Shown: positions 1 to 7,546, counted from the first letter of the stretch. The stretch: DNA of 64,000 nt from Pontibacter flavimaris (GCF_001907195.1 NZ_LVWA01000005.1:682001-746000), one strand, 5' to 3'. The notes: a model not told the origin generated them from the sequence alone. Made by a program: numbers and translations.

Positions 1-756
1 GTAATCCTCTATTACTTCGTCCCGATCAAACTGTTTGAGGAAATTGAGCAGTTCAATTAGTTTTTCATTCCCATACCCTAACATATCTTTCTCATTTTCA
101 ATGCTGTCCAGTATTTTAAAAGCTTCCTGCTTAAAGTCCTGGTAGCTGAAATCGTTGATGTTCTCTATCTGTTTTGGCAGTTGTAGCGTCATTTCTACAA
201 AGGAGTACTGCCTGAGGTAGGTAGCGTAAAACGTGTGCAGGGCAGTCACCAAATCTCCGAAATGTAGCGCCTCCTGGCGGGTTCTGTATAGTTCCGGGTT
301 GCTCTTCTCCAACTCAAATTTGAACTTGTCGGTGTAGTTGATGACCAAATCCATCTTCTTTTTGTAGTCGTCCACGCCTGCCTTAATTCTCCTTAGCTCT
401 TCCTGTGTCGGAGGCGTATACCCGCCCGGCTCTTCCTCCCCCAAAGGCTCATCTTTATTTGGTGTTTTTAAATACCGATGGGGGCCCCCAAGATTTTCGA
501 CATTTTTAGACTCTTTGTCATTATTTGTAATACTACTATTTGTAAACATTTCTCCGCGTTCATTCAAAAGCCATTCTGACGACACTTGAAATAGTTCAAA
601 AAGCCGTTTAAGCAACTTGCTTGATATACCTCTCTTTCCATTTTCAATGGCTGAAATGTAGGTTTGATTTAACGATAGCTGTTCAGCAAACTCCTTCTGG
701 GTGAAGCCAAGAGTATCCCTAATTTCTTTAAATCTGTCGGCCTGTGTTTTTGTCAT
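1..756 (-). CDS. XRE-family repressor of the Mu-like element (partial, runs off left edge)
   Basis: Translating the minus strand from the ATG at 754-756 gives 252 codons with no stop up to base 1. Residues about 5-60 form a classic XRE helix-turn-helix (FKEIRDTLGFTQKEFAEQLS, then QTYISAIENGKRGIS and SSEWLLNERG). A Pro/Glu-rich linker follows and then a helical region of no recognised family; there is no S24 peptidase signature. It is divergent from the transposition operon, the position held by the c repressor in Mu, so it probably keeps that operon silent (inference). Repeated ATTTGTAA motifs occur inside its own coding sequence (523-545) as well as in the intergenic region. The C-terminus is outside the window. 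Confidence 0.85.
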   Translation of the reverse strand, partial: MTKTQADRFKEIRDTLGFTQKEFAEQLSLNQTYISAIENGKRGISSKLLKRLFELFQVSSEWLLNERGEMFTNSSITNNDKESKNVENLGGPHRYLKTPNKDEPLGEEEPGGYTPPTQEELRRIKAGVDDYKKKMDLVINYTDKFKFELEKSNPELYRTRQEALHFGDLVTALHTFYATYLRQYSFVEMTLQLPKQIENINDFSYQDFKQEAFKILDSIENEKDMLGYGNEKLIELLNFLKQFDRDEVIEDY

Positions 757-765
757 AAAATATTT

Positions 766-836
766 ATTACATGTATTACAAATTGTACTTGTTAAAAAGA
801 ACTGAAAGTAATATGTTTGCAAAAATCAATTACAAA
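766..836. promoter_or_regulatory. Divergent operator/promoter region of the Mu-like element
   Basis: A Bacteroidota-type promoter for the rightward operon is visible: TTG at 789-791, exactly 20 bases, then TATGTTTG (TAnnTTTG) at 812-819. ATTACAAA octamers at 775-782 and 829-836 flank it, and a further ATTACA lies at 766-771. The complementary ATTTGTAA occurs twice, 15 bp apart, inside the repressor gene (523-530 and 538-545). These repeats are the likely repressor operators; binding has not been shown. Confidence 0.5.
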
Positions 837-877
837 TGTGTGTGCAAAGTAATAGATAATATTTAACAAATAGTCAT

Positions 878-1168
878 ATGAAGCTGATAAAAGGAGTTTT
901 ATTTATGGAGTATGCTGACTTGGTGGATACCTACGGCATAGGGCGCAGCACCATTGATGCCGGTGTGAACAAGCACAGCAAAGGCATTTCTCCTTCCTGG
1001 GCTTCCATGAAAGACCCGGAGGACAAGCGCAAACGCCTTATCGTTTACAGCACCATTCCGGCCCACAGCAAAAAGCGAATGCCATCAGAGCAGGAGCTAA
1101 TTCGGTTATACCATAACCAAGAGGCTGAGCGGAAAAAAATAGGACAGTTGCTTAAAAAGGGCAAGTAA
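878..1168 (+). CDS. Free-standing homologue of the transposase N-terminal DNA-binding domain
   Basis: 96 residues, first gene of the rightward operon and 19 bases ahead of the transposase. Its sequence aligns with the first 65 residues of that transposase: IxGxL near the start, a G-(I/L) turn about 15 residues later, then Y-x-x-IP-x-x-S-(K/R)-x-(K/R) and an acidic helix (here LIVYSTIPAHSKKRMPSEQE, in the transposase WYCYDEIPLPSREKIIERED). In MuA the N-terminal winged-helix domain binds the internal enhancer/operator. A separate copy could bind the same sites and modulate transposition, filling the place of Mu Ner (inference). It carries no catalytic domain. A start at the internal Met10 is also possible. 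Confidence 0.7.
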   Translation: MKLIKGVLFMEYADLVDTYGIGRSTIDAGVNKHSKGISPSWASMKDPEDKRKRLIVYSTIPAHSKKRMPSEQELIRLYHNQEAERKKIGQLLKKGK

Positions 1169-1187
1169 GATTAGGGAGGGTTGTAGC

Positions 1188-3080
1188 ATGAAGAAGATCA
1201 TTGAGGGCAGGCTTTATTATTCCCGTACTTATCTTTTTACCAAGGTAGGACTATCGCAGAAGGCTTTGAAGCACTGGCATGAAAGAAAAACCGTGTCCTA
1301 TGTGAAGGCGGAAGGCGAAACCTGGTATTGCTACGACGAAATCCCCCTGCCCAGCCGCGAGAAAATCATTGAGCGCGAAGATATAGAGTTGGTTGATTAC
1401 TTAGCCTACGGCTATTACGAGGACTACGCCCGCTTCATGCCTGCCGTAGGCGATGCCGGGGTAAAGCAACCGAACAAGCGCAAGGCCAAGGCCCGCGAGT
1501 GGGCCGTGTGGGAGCGCCTGGAGCGGATCACCAGCGAGGAAAATCCGAACCGCGTGACCATCGCCCGCGCCTTCTACCTCTATAAGGAGAAGCTGCGCAT
1601 GCCCAAGGGGCTGACCCACTACCACAGCTTCTACAAAAAGCTGTGCGAGTTCCGCAGAAACCCCGCCGCCGCTTTAATTGATGCCAAAACAGGCAGGAAG
1701 AGCAACCGCAGCAAGAAAACAGAGCGGCACGTGCAGATACTGGAAGCGCTCCACGCCCTGCCCAATAAGTACAAAGGCCCAACCATCAGCGAGATGGCAA
1801 ACGAGCTGTTCAGGAGAGAGGGCCTGCCGGGGCTTGCCTATGAGACGATAAAGAAGATACTGGCAGACCCTGCCCTGCAAGCGCGCACCTACCTCTCGCG
1901 CCACGGGGCAAAGGCCCACTCCGACGAGCACGAAGGCTACATCCGCTTTGAGAGGCCGCAGGCTATAGGGGTACGTGCAGAAATGGACGGCGTGAAGCTG
2001 CCCTTTAAGGTATGGAACCCGGAGCGCACCAAGCTTGTGCGCCCCGTCATGTTCGCCGTCATAGACACTTACTCGGGCAAGATAACGGGCTGGGCGCTGG
2101 ACTACACCGAAACCCGCTGGCTGGTGCTGCAAAGCTTTAAAAGCCAGGCGCAAAGCGGCTGGTTCCCCTCCGAGCTGTGGGCCGACAACTTCAGCGCCAA
2201 GGACACGCCGGAGTTCACCGACATCCGGGCCAAGGTGGAGGCGCGCGGCACGAAGATAAAGTACGCCAGAGTGGGCAAGGGGCAGGACAAGCCTTTTATA
2301 GAGCGTTTTTTCCGCACGCTTCAGGACAGGTTCTGCCGCGAGTACGGCGACTGGGTGGGCATGGGCGTTCGCAGCAAGAGCCGCGACGACAGGGCCAACC
2401 CCGAAGCTTACAAAGCCTACGTCAAAAAGCACGGCTACCCTACCCTGGAGCAGGTGCGCGAGCGTGTGGCCGACATGCTGGAGAAGTACCACAACACTTC
2501 CTTTAAGAACGAGCCTACGGCAAACGAGCGGTTCGCCGCCTGCCACGAGCCGCAGGTAGTGCCCGTGTCGGAGGCCGAGATTCCTTACCTGCTGTGGCAC
2601 AAGGCCGAGGCTAAGGTGAACCGGGGCAAGCTCACCCTGGAGGTAAACAAGCAGCCCTACACCTTCCACATCTCGCCGGATTACAACGGGCAGACGCTGG
2701 TGCTGCGCTACGAGCCGGAAGACCTTTCGGAGGTGTATGTGTTCGCAAGCGACGAGGCCGAGACGCACCTATGTGTGCTGGCACAGAAGCTGAGCACCCG
2801 CCGCGAGAGCATACAGGAGAGCGCGAATCAGGAGGCTACGGGCCGCAAAGGCCGCAAGGCAGAGGAGGACAGGGCGCTGGCGCTGGTAGCCCCTCACATG
2901 GCCCCTAAGGAGATATTGAGCCAGGAGGAGGAAGAGATCATCGACCAGCTTCTCAACGTCTCCCACGCGCCCGCAAACAAGGCAGCCGGACGCGAGCTGA
3001 CCATAGCCCAACTGGCCGAGAAGCACAGCAAGCAGCACCACGAGCCGAACCCCACGCTGCAAGTGGTGGGGCAGCTATAA
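1188..3080 (+). CDS. Mu-like DDE transposase (MuA/TnsB type, rve core)
   Basis: 630 residues, close to the 663 of MuA. The N-terminal winged-helix region (about 1-65) is followed by a helical DNA-binding region (about 100-245) and an RNase H-like integrase core. The catalytic triad is visible as D267 (RAEMDG), D333 (LWADNFS) and E372 (KPFIERFFRTLQ), nearly the positions of MuA D269, D336 and E392. A beta-barrel-like region and a lysine/glutamate-rich tail follow, the latter where MuA contacts its ATPase partner. An AGGGAGG stretch (1174-1180) precedes the ATG, unusually SD-like for this phylum. It should perform strand transfer of the element ends, with target choice by the ATPase encoded downstream. 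Confidence 0.9.
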   Translation: MKKIIEGRLYYSRTYLFTKVGLSQKALKHWHERKTVSYVKAEGETWYCYDEIPLPSREKIIEREDIELVDYLAYGYYEDYARFMPAVGDAGVKQPNKRKAKAREWAVWERLERITSEENPNRVTIARAFYLYKEKLRMPKGLTHYHSFYKKLCEFRRNPAAALIDAKTGRKSNRSKKTERHVQILEALHALPNKYKGPTISEMANELFRREGLPGLAYETIKKILADPALQARTYLSRHGAKAHSDEHEGYIRFERPQAIGVRAEMDGVKLPFKVWNPERTKLVRPVMFAVIDTYSGKITGWALDYTETRWLVLQSFKSQAQSGWFPSELWADNFSAKDTPEFTDIRAKVEARGTKIKYARVGKGQDKPFIERFFRTLQDRFCREYGDWVGMGVRSKSRDDRANPEAYKAYVKKHGYPTLEQVRERVADMLEKYHNTSFKNEPTANERFAACHEPQVVPVSEAEIPYLLWHKAEAKVNRGKLTLEVNKQPYTFHISPDYNGQTLVLRYEPEDLSEVYVFASDEAETHLCVLAQKLSTRRESIQESANQEATGRKGRKAEEDRALALVAPHMAPKEILSQEEEEIIDQLLNVSHAPANKAAGRELTIAQLAEKHSKQHHEPNPTLQVVGQL

Positions 3081-3086
3081 AAGCAA

Positions 3087-3114
3087 AGCCGTTGCAGTAG
3101 GAGCTGCAACGGCT
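3087..3114 (+). terminator. Hairpin between transposase and ATPase genes
   Basis: An 11-bp perfect stem (3087-3097 with 3104-3114) around a 6-base loop lies 7 bases after the transposase stop. It is followed by TAAAGTAAAATT rather than a T-run, so it is more likely a partial attenuator or RNA-stability element that sets the transposase/ATPase ratio than a full terminator. Confidence 0.5.
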
Positions 3115-3165
3115 TAAAGTAAAATTAAACACTCTTTAATAAGCATTTAAAAGAACAACGCAAAG

Positions 3166-4002
3166 ATGCAGAAAGAAAACCTAATTCAGCAAGCCCGGCA
3201 GCTAATAAACGACTTCACCGGGAAAAAGGAGCTTAGTAAAAGCAAGCTGGCCCGCAAGCTGGGCATTGCCGCCGCCGTGCTTACCCACATCGAAAACAAC
3301 CCCGCCCTGGTGTCGGAGGAGATGCTGCTCACCATCATCAACGGCCTTAAGCCGGAATCCTCCTTCAACATCCTGAGCACCTCCAACTATACCACCGTTC
3401 ACGCCATCTGCGAGGACGCGCGGCAGCGCCGCAAGCTGGTGGGCATCATCGGTTATCCGGGGGCGGGCAAGACCACGGCCCTGCAAAGCTATTACCGCAG
3501 CCATAAGAACATCTACTACGTGGAGTGCAAGAATTCCATGAACCGCAAGCAGTTCCTGCACGCGGTGCTCACCGAGATGGGCATCCAGTTCATGGGCACA
3601 GTCTACGATATGGTAAGGCTGATAAGCCAGGAACTCAACAGCAAGGAAAGCCCGCTGCTGATCATCGACGAGGCGGGCAAGATGTCCCCTAACCTGATTC
3701 TGGACCTGCACGACCTGCGCAATGCCACCATGCACAACGCGGGCATTGTGATGTCGGGCTGCGAGTACTTTAAGAAGAACATGGAGAAGGCCGCCGAGAA
3801 AGACAAGCAGGGCTACCCCGAGTTCTACAGCCGCGTGATGAACTGGCCTGTTCTGAACCGCCCCACCAAAGCCGAGATCGTCGCCATCAGCAAGAGCAAC
3901 GGCATACAGGACGAGGAGACCATCAAGGCGCTTTGCAGGCTGCGCAACTACCGCGAGCTGGAGAACGCCATCAAAAACGAGCTGTCTGAACCTGTAATTT
4001 AA
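3166..4002 (+). CDS. AAA+ ATPase, MuB/TnsC-like transposition target regulator
   Basis: 278 residues. An N-terminal HTH (about 22-60, SKSKLARKLGIAAAVLTHIEN) precedes an AAA+ core with Walker A GYPGAGKTT (96-104) and Walker B LLIIDEA (D168, E169), then the sensor-like VMSGCEYF segment and a helical C-terminus. This HTH plus AAA+ layout is that of MuB (312 residues). In Mu, MuB binds target DNA in an ATP-dependent filament, delivers it to MuA and gives target immunity. Its place directly after the transposase fits that role. No TniQ/TnsD-type targeting protein and no TnsA nuclease are nearby, which argues for Mu over Tn7. Confidence 0.9.
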   Translation: MQKENLIQQARQLINDFTGKKELSKSKLARKLGIAAAVLTHIENNPALVSEEMLLTIINGLKPESSFNILSTSNYTTVHAICEDARQRRKLVGIIGYPGAGKTTALQSYYRSHKNIYYVECKNSMNRKQFLHAVLTEMGIQFMGTVYDMVRLISQELNSKESPLLIIDEAGKMSPNLILDLHDLRNATMHNAGIVMSGCEYFKKNMEKAAEKDKQGYPEFYSRVMNWPVLNRPTKAEIVAISKSNGIQDEETIKALCRLRNYRELENAIKNELSEPVI

Positions 4003-4009
4003 CCCTGCC

Positions 4010-4120
4010 ATGAAAATACCCTGTCTATCAATCCATTGCAAGCTGTCGGAACTGGTTCAGATCATCAAACGACAAGCTAACCCAAAATATAACCTTAGCG
4101 AAAAAGAACATGGATATTAA
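4010..4120 (+). CDS. Possible 36-residue small protein in the transposition operon
   Basis: An ATG lies 7 bases after the ATPase stop and opens a 36-codon frame with two cysteines (MKIPCLSIHCKLSELVQIIK) that runs 11 bases into the next gene. Close spacing and the overlap suggest translational coupling. No family is recognised; it may be a chance ORF. Confidence 0.35.
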   Translation: MKIPCLSIHCKLSELVQIIKRQANPKYNLSEKEHGY

Positions 4121-4439
4121 AAGCACTATTACCCGTCTCGAAACATTAATTGAACACTTGCAACTGTCTCAAAACAAGTTTGCTGCAAAGTTAGGTACCT
4201 CAAGTGCAATGATGTCTCAGGTATTAAAAAAGGATAAAAATGTAGGGGTGGATTTCTTTTTTAAGCTCTTAAATGCTTACCCTAATTTGTCGTCTGAGTG
4301 GCTTTTTCGTGGCATTGGATCAATGTTTTTAGATGAACAAGCCAACCCGATAATAGCACAAGTGACACAGGAGGCTGTGCAGATACCAGTCCGAATAGAC
4401 TTGAAAATCAGCATTAATGGTAAGCAAGTAGCTTTATGA
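4110..4439 (+). CDS. XRE-family DNA-binding protein
   Basis: 109 residues. Residues about 5-70 form an XRE/Cro HTH (RLETLIEHLQLSQNKFAAKLGTSSAMMSQVLKKDKNVGVDFFFKLLNAYPNLSSEWLFRG). The SEWLF(R/N)xGxMF ending matches the family of the leftward repressor, so the two could bind related operators, as c and Ner do in Mu. The short C-terminal tail is of unknown role. It overlaps gemA-like 4436 by ATGA. Base composition is more AT-rich than the transposase and ATPase genes. Confidence 0.8.
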   Translation: MDIKSTITRLETLIEHLQLSQNKFAAKLGTSSAMMSQVLKKDKNVGVDFFFKLLNAYPNLSSEWLFRGIGSMFLDEQANPIIAQVTQEAVQIPVRIDLKISINGKQVAL

Positions 4440-4933
4440 AAAAGCGCACCGATACCCAAAACAAGAAGCTGCACCTGCTACTGAACAAGGCGGGTTTGGC
4501 AGCGGAAAAGCCTGATTTAGTGGCGTTTTACACCAACGGGCGCACTTCCTCCAGCCGGGATATGTACTTCCACGAGGCCCAGAAACTGATTGTATATCTG
4601 GAGAGCATCACCAGCAATTCTGCATCTACCCCCACCGATAGAGCAGACACAATGCGCAAAAAGGTGATCGCTATCTGCTATGAACTGGGCTGGATAGAGC
4701 CTACCGATAGCCCCGAGGAGCGGAAGATCAACATGGCCGTGATTGACGGCTTCCTTAAAAAGCGAGGGTACATCAAAAAGCCCCTGAACGAGTTTACCGT
4801 CCGGGAGTTGCCCCGCCTGATAAGCCAGTTTGAGCAGATACTGGAACACAGCAAGCAGACAGCCGGGAGCAAGGCCGTAAATAGCCTGCTGGCCGAATTG
4901 AACATACCTGTAGAGCCGTTAAAACGAAAATAG
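4436..4933 (+). CDS. GemA/gp16-like phage regulatory protein (DUF1018)
   Basis: 165 residues. The middle and C-terminal part (RKKVIAICYELGW, INMAVIDGFLKKRG, LNEFTVRELPRLISQFEQIL) follows the DUF1018 pattern of a small helical domain ending in a conserved 'Lt..e..kLI..le.i' helix, as in Mu GemA (gp16). GemA modulates host gene expression and DNA topology in Mu; its biochemical activity is poorly defined. Its presence supports a phage (Mu-like) rather than a plain transposon origin. It overlaps the upstream XRE gene by ATGA. Assigned by motif pattern only. Confidence 0.65.
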   Translation: MKKRTDTQNKKLHLLLNKAGLAAEKPDLVAFYTNGRTSSSRDMYFHEAQKLIVYLESITSNSASTPTDRADTMRKKVIAICYELGWIEPTDSPEERKINMAVIDGFLKKRGYIKKPLNEFTVRELPRLISQFEQILEHSKQTAGSKAVNSLLAELNIPVEPLKRK

Positions 4934-4934
4934 C

Positions 4935-5267
4935 ATGCGCGTTACATCATTACCCAAAGAGAAAAAGAAAGCCTTCGAGCTATATGCGGAAGGAAAGACC
5001 CAGAAAGAGATTGGCCAACTGTTGGGCATATCCGAGAAGTCCATCGGTGCCTGGAAAAAGCGCTACGAGTGGGATAAGAAGCTGCAAGAGGAACAAAAGT
5101 ATAGCCTGAAGCCCACGTTCTTGGTGCTGACCGAAGTAGACAAAGAAGCCATACAGGGCAATCCTGAAGCCTCAAAAGCCCTGAAAGATGCCATTGCAAA
5201 CATTAACTATAACCTGAAGATAGTACACCGGATTTTAACCGATAACAACCTGACTCCGAAGTCATGA
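4935..5267 (+). CDS. Small HTH protein, terminase-small-subunit-like N-terminus
   Basis: 110 residues. An N-terminal HTH (KEKKKAFELYAEGKTQKEIGQLLGISEKSIGAWKKRYEWDK) resembles the DNA-binding domain of phage terminase small subunits and of transposase HTH_23 families. The C-terminal half is helical with no recognised domain. No terminase large subunit follows, so a packaging role cannot be supported here; it could be a regulator. It follows the GemA-like gene by 1 base and overlaps the next gene by ATGA. Confidence 0.65.
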   Translation: MRVTSLPKEKKKAFELYAEGKTQKEIGQLLGISEKSIGAWKKRYEWDKKLQEEQKYSLKPTFLVLTEVDKEAIQGNPEASKALKDAIANINYNLKIVHRILTDNNLTPKS

Positions 5268-5527
5268 GAAAGAAACCCGACAATAGCAAGCATGTAAAAC
5301 TGTTTCAGGAGCTTATCGAGGTAAGCACTGAGCCTGCCCACCTCCGCAAAGTATTAACGGAGCTGTATTTTGACTACTCGCGCATGGTGATCCAGAGAGG
5401 AGTGAACGGCGGGGAGGTATACCAGGAGGCCGATGACCAACTGTACTGGCTAAGCGAACTGATAAAGATATTTGACCAGCAGACAAAGTACCCGCAGTAC
5501 TCCAACGAAGGCAACGAAGCCGCCTAA
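5264..5527 (+). CDS. Hypothetical small protein of the Mu-like operon
   Basis: 87 residues, no recognised family. Predicted mostly helical with many charged residues (VKLFQELIEVSTEPAHLRKVLTELYFDYSRMV) and an acidic middle. No signal peptide or membrane segment. It is translationally coupled to the upstream HTH gene through an ATGA overlap, so it is expressed with the transposition genes and may partner with that HTH protein (inference). Confidence 0.6.
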   Translation: MRKKPDNSKHVKLFQELIEVSTEPAHLRKVLTELYFDYSRMVIQRGVNGGEVYQEADDQLYWLSELIKIFDQQTKYPQYSNEGNEAA

Positions 5528-5599
5528 GGTCGTTTACAGCCAATAACCAACAGAAGAAGCAAGTATATAGTGTTTTTGATATAAATAGTACTTATAAGA

Positions 5600-5881
5600 A
5601 TGATTAAGATCACGCAGATTGAGAACTTGGAAGCAAAAAGCCTGTTAGAGCGGCTTCGAAGCATAGAAAGTAAGCTGGAGGAGCTGATAAGCGCTTCTAA
5701 ACCGGGAGAACCCACAGAGTACTTGACCCGTCAGGAGGTGGCCGAACTGTTTAAAGTATCGCTGCCTACTGTTCACTCCTGGACTAACAAAGGGCTTATT
5801 AAATCCTACAAGATAGCCAACAAAACACGCTTTAAGCGTTCGGAAGTAGAGGCGGCAGCAGTTGAACGGTGCCCCAAATAA
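5600..5881 (+). CDS. Excisionase/MerR-like helix-turn-helix protein
   Basis: 93 residues. A coiled-coil-like start (QIENLEAKSLLERLRSIESKLEELIS) is followed by an HTH_17/excisionase domain (LTRQEVAELFKVSLPTVHSWTNKGLIKSYKIANKTRFKRSEVEAA). Such proteins bind DNA at element ends or promoters. This exact domain pair is common in mobile elements of Bacteroidota next to integrases. It is separated from the preceding gene by a 72-base AT-rich gap and ends just ahead of the terminator, so it may have its own promoter. Confidence 0.75.
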   Translation: MIKITQIENLEAKSLLERLRSIESKLEELISASKPGEPTEYLTRQEVAELFKVSLPTVHSWTNKGLIKSYKIANKTRFKRSEVEAAAVERCPK

Positions 5882-5900
5882 GATACGTGTAAAGCAGCAG

Positions 5901-5930
5901 AAAAGCCCCTTTGATGGGGCTTTCTTGTTT
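5901..5930 (+). terminator. Rho-independent terminator of the Mu-like operon
   Basis: An 8-bp stem AAAGCCCC/GGGGCTTT (5902-5909 with 5916-5923) with a 6-base loop, followed by TCTTGTTT. It lies 20 bases after the last HTH gene and closes the rightward operon. Confidence 0.8.
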
Positions 5931-5987
5931 ATGCGAGGTAGTTTAATTCTTAGGCTGAAAAGCTCTCATAGCCCTGCAAAATAGCCA

Positions 5988-6046
5988 GAGCCGCTAAACC
6001 TGACTGTCCTATCCTGAACGGATAGCAGCCATAGGTTTAACGGCTC
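5988..6046 (+). ncRNA. Structured RNA hairpin, candidate SRP (4.5S) RNA domain IV
   Basis: A 14-bp outer stem (5988-6001 with 6033-6046, one G-U pair) encloses an inner 5-bp stem (6010-6014 with 6020-6024) capped by TGAAC. On the 3' side of the inner stem sits AGCAGCC (6024-6030), the conserved asymmetric-loop side of SRP RNA; the 5' side (CTGTCC) departs from the E. coli UCAG. The overall shape, a long rod with two internal loops and a GAA-containing cap, is that of small bacterial SRP RNA. The gene ends are not defined; flanks 5950-5987 and 6047-6130 may belong to it. It could instead be a terminator-like element of the mobile region. Confidence 0.45.
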
Positions 6047-6373
6047 CGTGCATGCTTCCTGTCAGCAGCTACCTGAATCGGACTTACTTAGTAGGCCCAC
6101 CCAGACCACAACAGGCCGCATGACCAAATATACGAGACGTTTTATAATTTAGGTTTATATATATAGTGCAATTTAAATTAAATTATCGCCTTATATGGCT
6201 TTAGTATAAATCGGAGTGTAGTTTTGATGTTGAGGGTTCAGAAAGTTTAACATTTCTAAATACCGCAATTTGAAAGTTTAAAAAACCGTTTACAAATTCC
6301 AGACCAAGACTTACGAATTTCTTCAATTCATAAGTTAGACGCACAGGGGTAATATCTAATCAATAGAGTCAAT

Positions 6374-7546
6374 ATGAGAATAATCGGATTAGCAGCGTTG
6401 CTGCTGCTCCCGCTGGTTTCCTGCGGGAAGAAAGAGAATGAAGTGCTCAATGAACCCATCATCCATACTTTTTATAGTCACATAGACACGGTAGGCGCAA
6501 ACTTAACCGTGATAGGTGAGAACTTTAGCAAACAACCCCAGCACAACGTATTAGGCTTCCAAGGGGTGGAAGTTCCTTCGCACAGGGTAAGTGGCGACAC
6601 CCTTCAGGTGCACATCCCGGCAGGGGCTAAAACCGGGAAAATCAAGCTGAAAGTCTACTCCAAAGAAACATTTAGCGAGGATACGCTATTCATCGTGAAC
6701 GGTAGGTTTAAGAGGGTGCAACCGATTCCCATCGGGCGGCATGATGCAATTGGTTTCAGTATCCGGGGCAAAGGCTATGTAGGCACAGGAAGTGGAACAG
6801 CCGGTTACCTAGGCGATATGTGGGAGTACGACCCGGGCAGAAACACCTGGGTAAAGATAAGTGACTTCCCGGTAGGGGCCCTACGAGAAGGTTTCGCTTT
6901 CGTGATAGGGGACAGGGCCTATATTGGCGGTGGAACAGAAATGGGGCAACTGAATTCCTCCCGCGCTATGTATGCATTTGACCCTACCCTGCGAACCTGG
7001 AACAGAGTGGCTGACTTTCCCGGGGTTGAAACCAGGAATGTTGTCGCCTTGGCAATAAACGGCAAGGGCTACATCATCACGGGGTTCTACTCTAAACAGG
7101 TGTGGGAGTACAACCCCGAGACGAACAGCTGGCTGAAGAAGCAAGACTTCCCGGGCTTGCGTCGCTCGGCAGCGTCGGGCTTCGTCATTAACAATAAAGG
7201 ATACGTTGGGATAGGCAATCACGGCAGCAATCCATGGCTTCAGGACCTTTGGGAGTATGATCCCGCACAGGACACTTGGATCCGGAAAAGGAGTCTGCCA
7301 AGATACATCGGCTACAACGCTGTTGGCTTTACCATTTATGATAAAGGGTACTTCATGAACGGGAACCATAACAGCAGAGCCGTGTGGGAGTACGACCATC
7401 TTGCAGATACCTGGACGCAGAAACTCCAATATCCGGGAGAAGCAAACGGCTATGCGGTTTCCTTCGTGATTGATGGAGAAGCCTATGTGGTGGGCGGCGT
7501 CGGGCATAACAAAGCCTCTGACCAGAACTGGAAGTTTATCCCTTAG
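6374..7546 (+). CDS. Kelch-repeat surface lipoprotein with IPT/TIG domain
   Basis: 390 residues. A lipoprotein signal peptide ends at LVSC (Cys17), so the protein should be anchored in the outer membrane. Residues about 28-105 resemble an IPT/TIG immunoglobulin-like domain (VGANLTVIGENFS, ending ETFSEDTLFIVNG). Residues about 115-390 form a Kelch beta-propeller: repeated units with G-(K/R)-x-Y-(V/I)-G and (M/V)WEYDPxxxxW at near-regular 50-residue spacing. Such proteins bind glycans or proteins at the cell surface; the ligand is unknown. It stands alone, with long AT-rich flanks and no operon partner. Confidence 0.85.
   Translation: MRIIGLAALLLLPLVSCGKKENEVLNEPIIHTFYSHIDTVGANLTVIGENFSKQPQHNVLGFQGVEVPSHRVSGDTLQVHIPAGAKTGKIKLKVYSKETFSEDTLFIVNGRFKRVQPIPIGRHDAIGFSIRGKGYVGTGSGTAGYLGDMWEYDPGRNTWVKISDFPVGALREGFAFVIGDRAYIGGGTEMGQLNSSRAMYAFDPTLRTWNRVADFPGVETRNVVALAINGKGYIITGFYSKQVWEYNPETNSWLKKQDFPGLRRSAASGFVINNKGYVGIGNHGSNPWLQDLWEYDPAQDTWIRKRSLPRYIGYNAVGFTIYDKGYFMNGNHNSRAVWEYDHLADTWTQKLQYPGEANGYAVSFVIDGEAYVVGGVGHNKASDQNWKFIP

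Larger units (their letters stand above)
1..5930. mobile_element. Mu-like transposable phage/element, early region (left end outside window)
   Basis: The order is leftward XRE repressor, divergent control region, then rightward transposase with a D-D-E catalytic core, AAA+ ATPase, XRE protein, GemA-like protein and small HTH proteins. This is the layout of the Mu early region (c, A, B, gem). Several genes overlap by ATGA, so the rightward genes form one operon ending in a terminator at 5901-5930. No portal, terminase large subunit, head or tail genes follow; ordinary genes start at 6374. The element is therefore either a defective remnant, a minimal transposon, or has its late genes left of the window. 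The exact right end was not found; 5930 is only the last base of the terminator. Identification of the module is firm, its extent is not. Confidence 0.75.

Noticed and set aside
1674-2768. A 364-codon open frame on the minus strand inside the transposase gene
   Set aside because: It is antisense to a gene with a complete catalytic triad; its product is a low-complexity mix of Leu, Val, His and Arg typical of the shadow of a GC-rich gene.
3202-4041. A 279-codon minus-strand frame opposite the AAA+ ATPase gene
   Set aside because: It has no domain similarity and mirrors the codon bias of the ATPase on the other strand.
1-5930. Tn7-like or CRISPR-associated transposon
   Set aside because: No TnsA nuclease, no TniQ/TnsD and no Cas genes are present; repressor and GemA analogues fit Mu better. 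Nearness to a possible SRP RNA is not enough.
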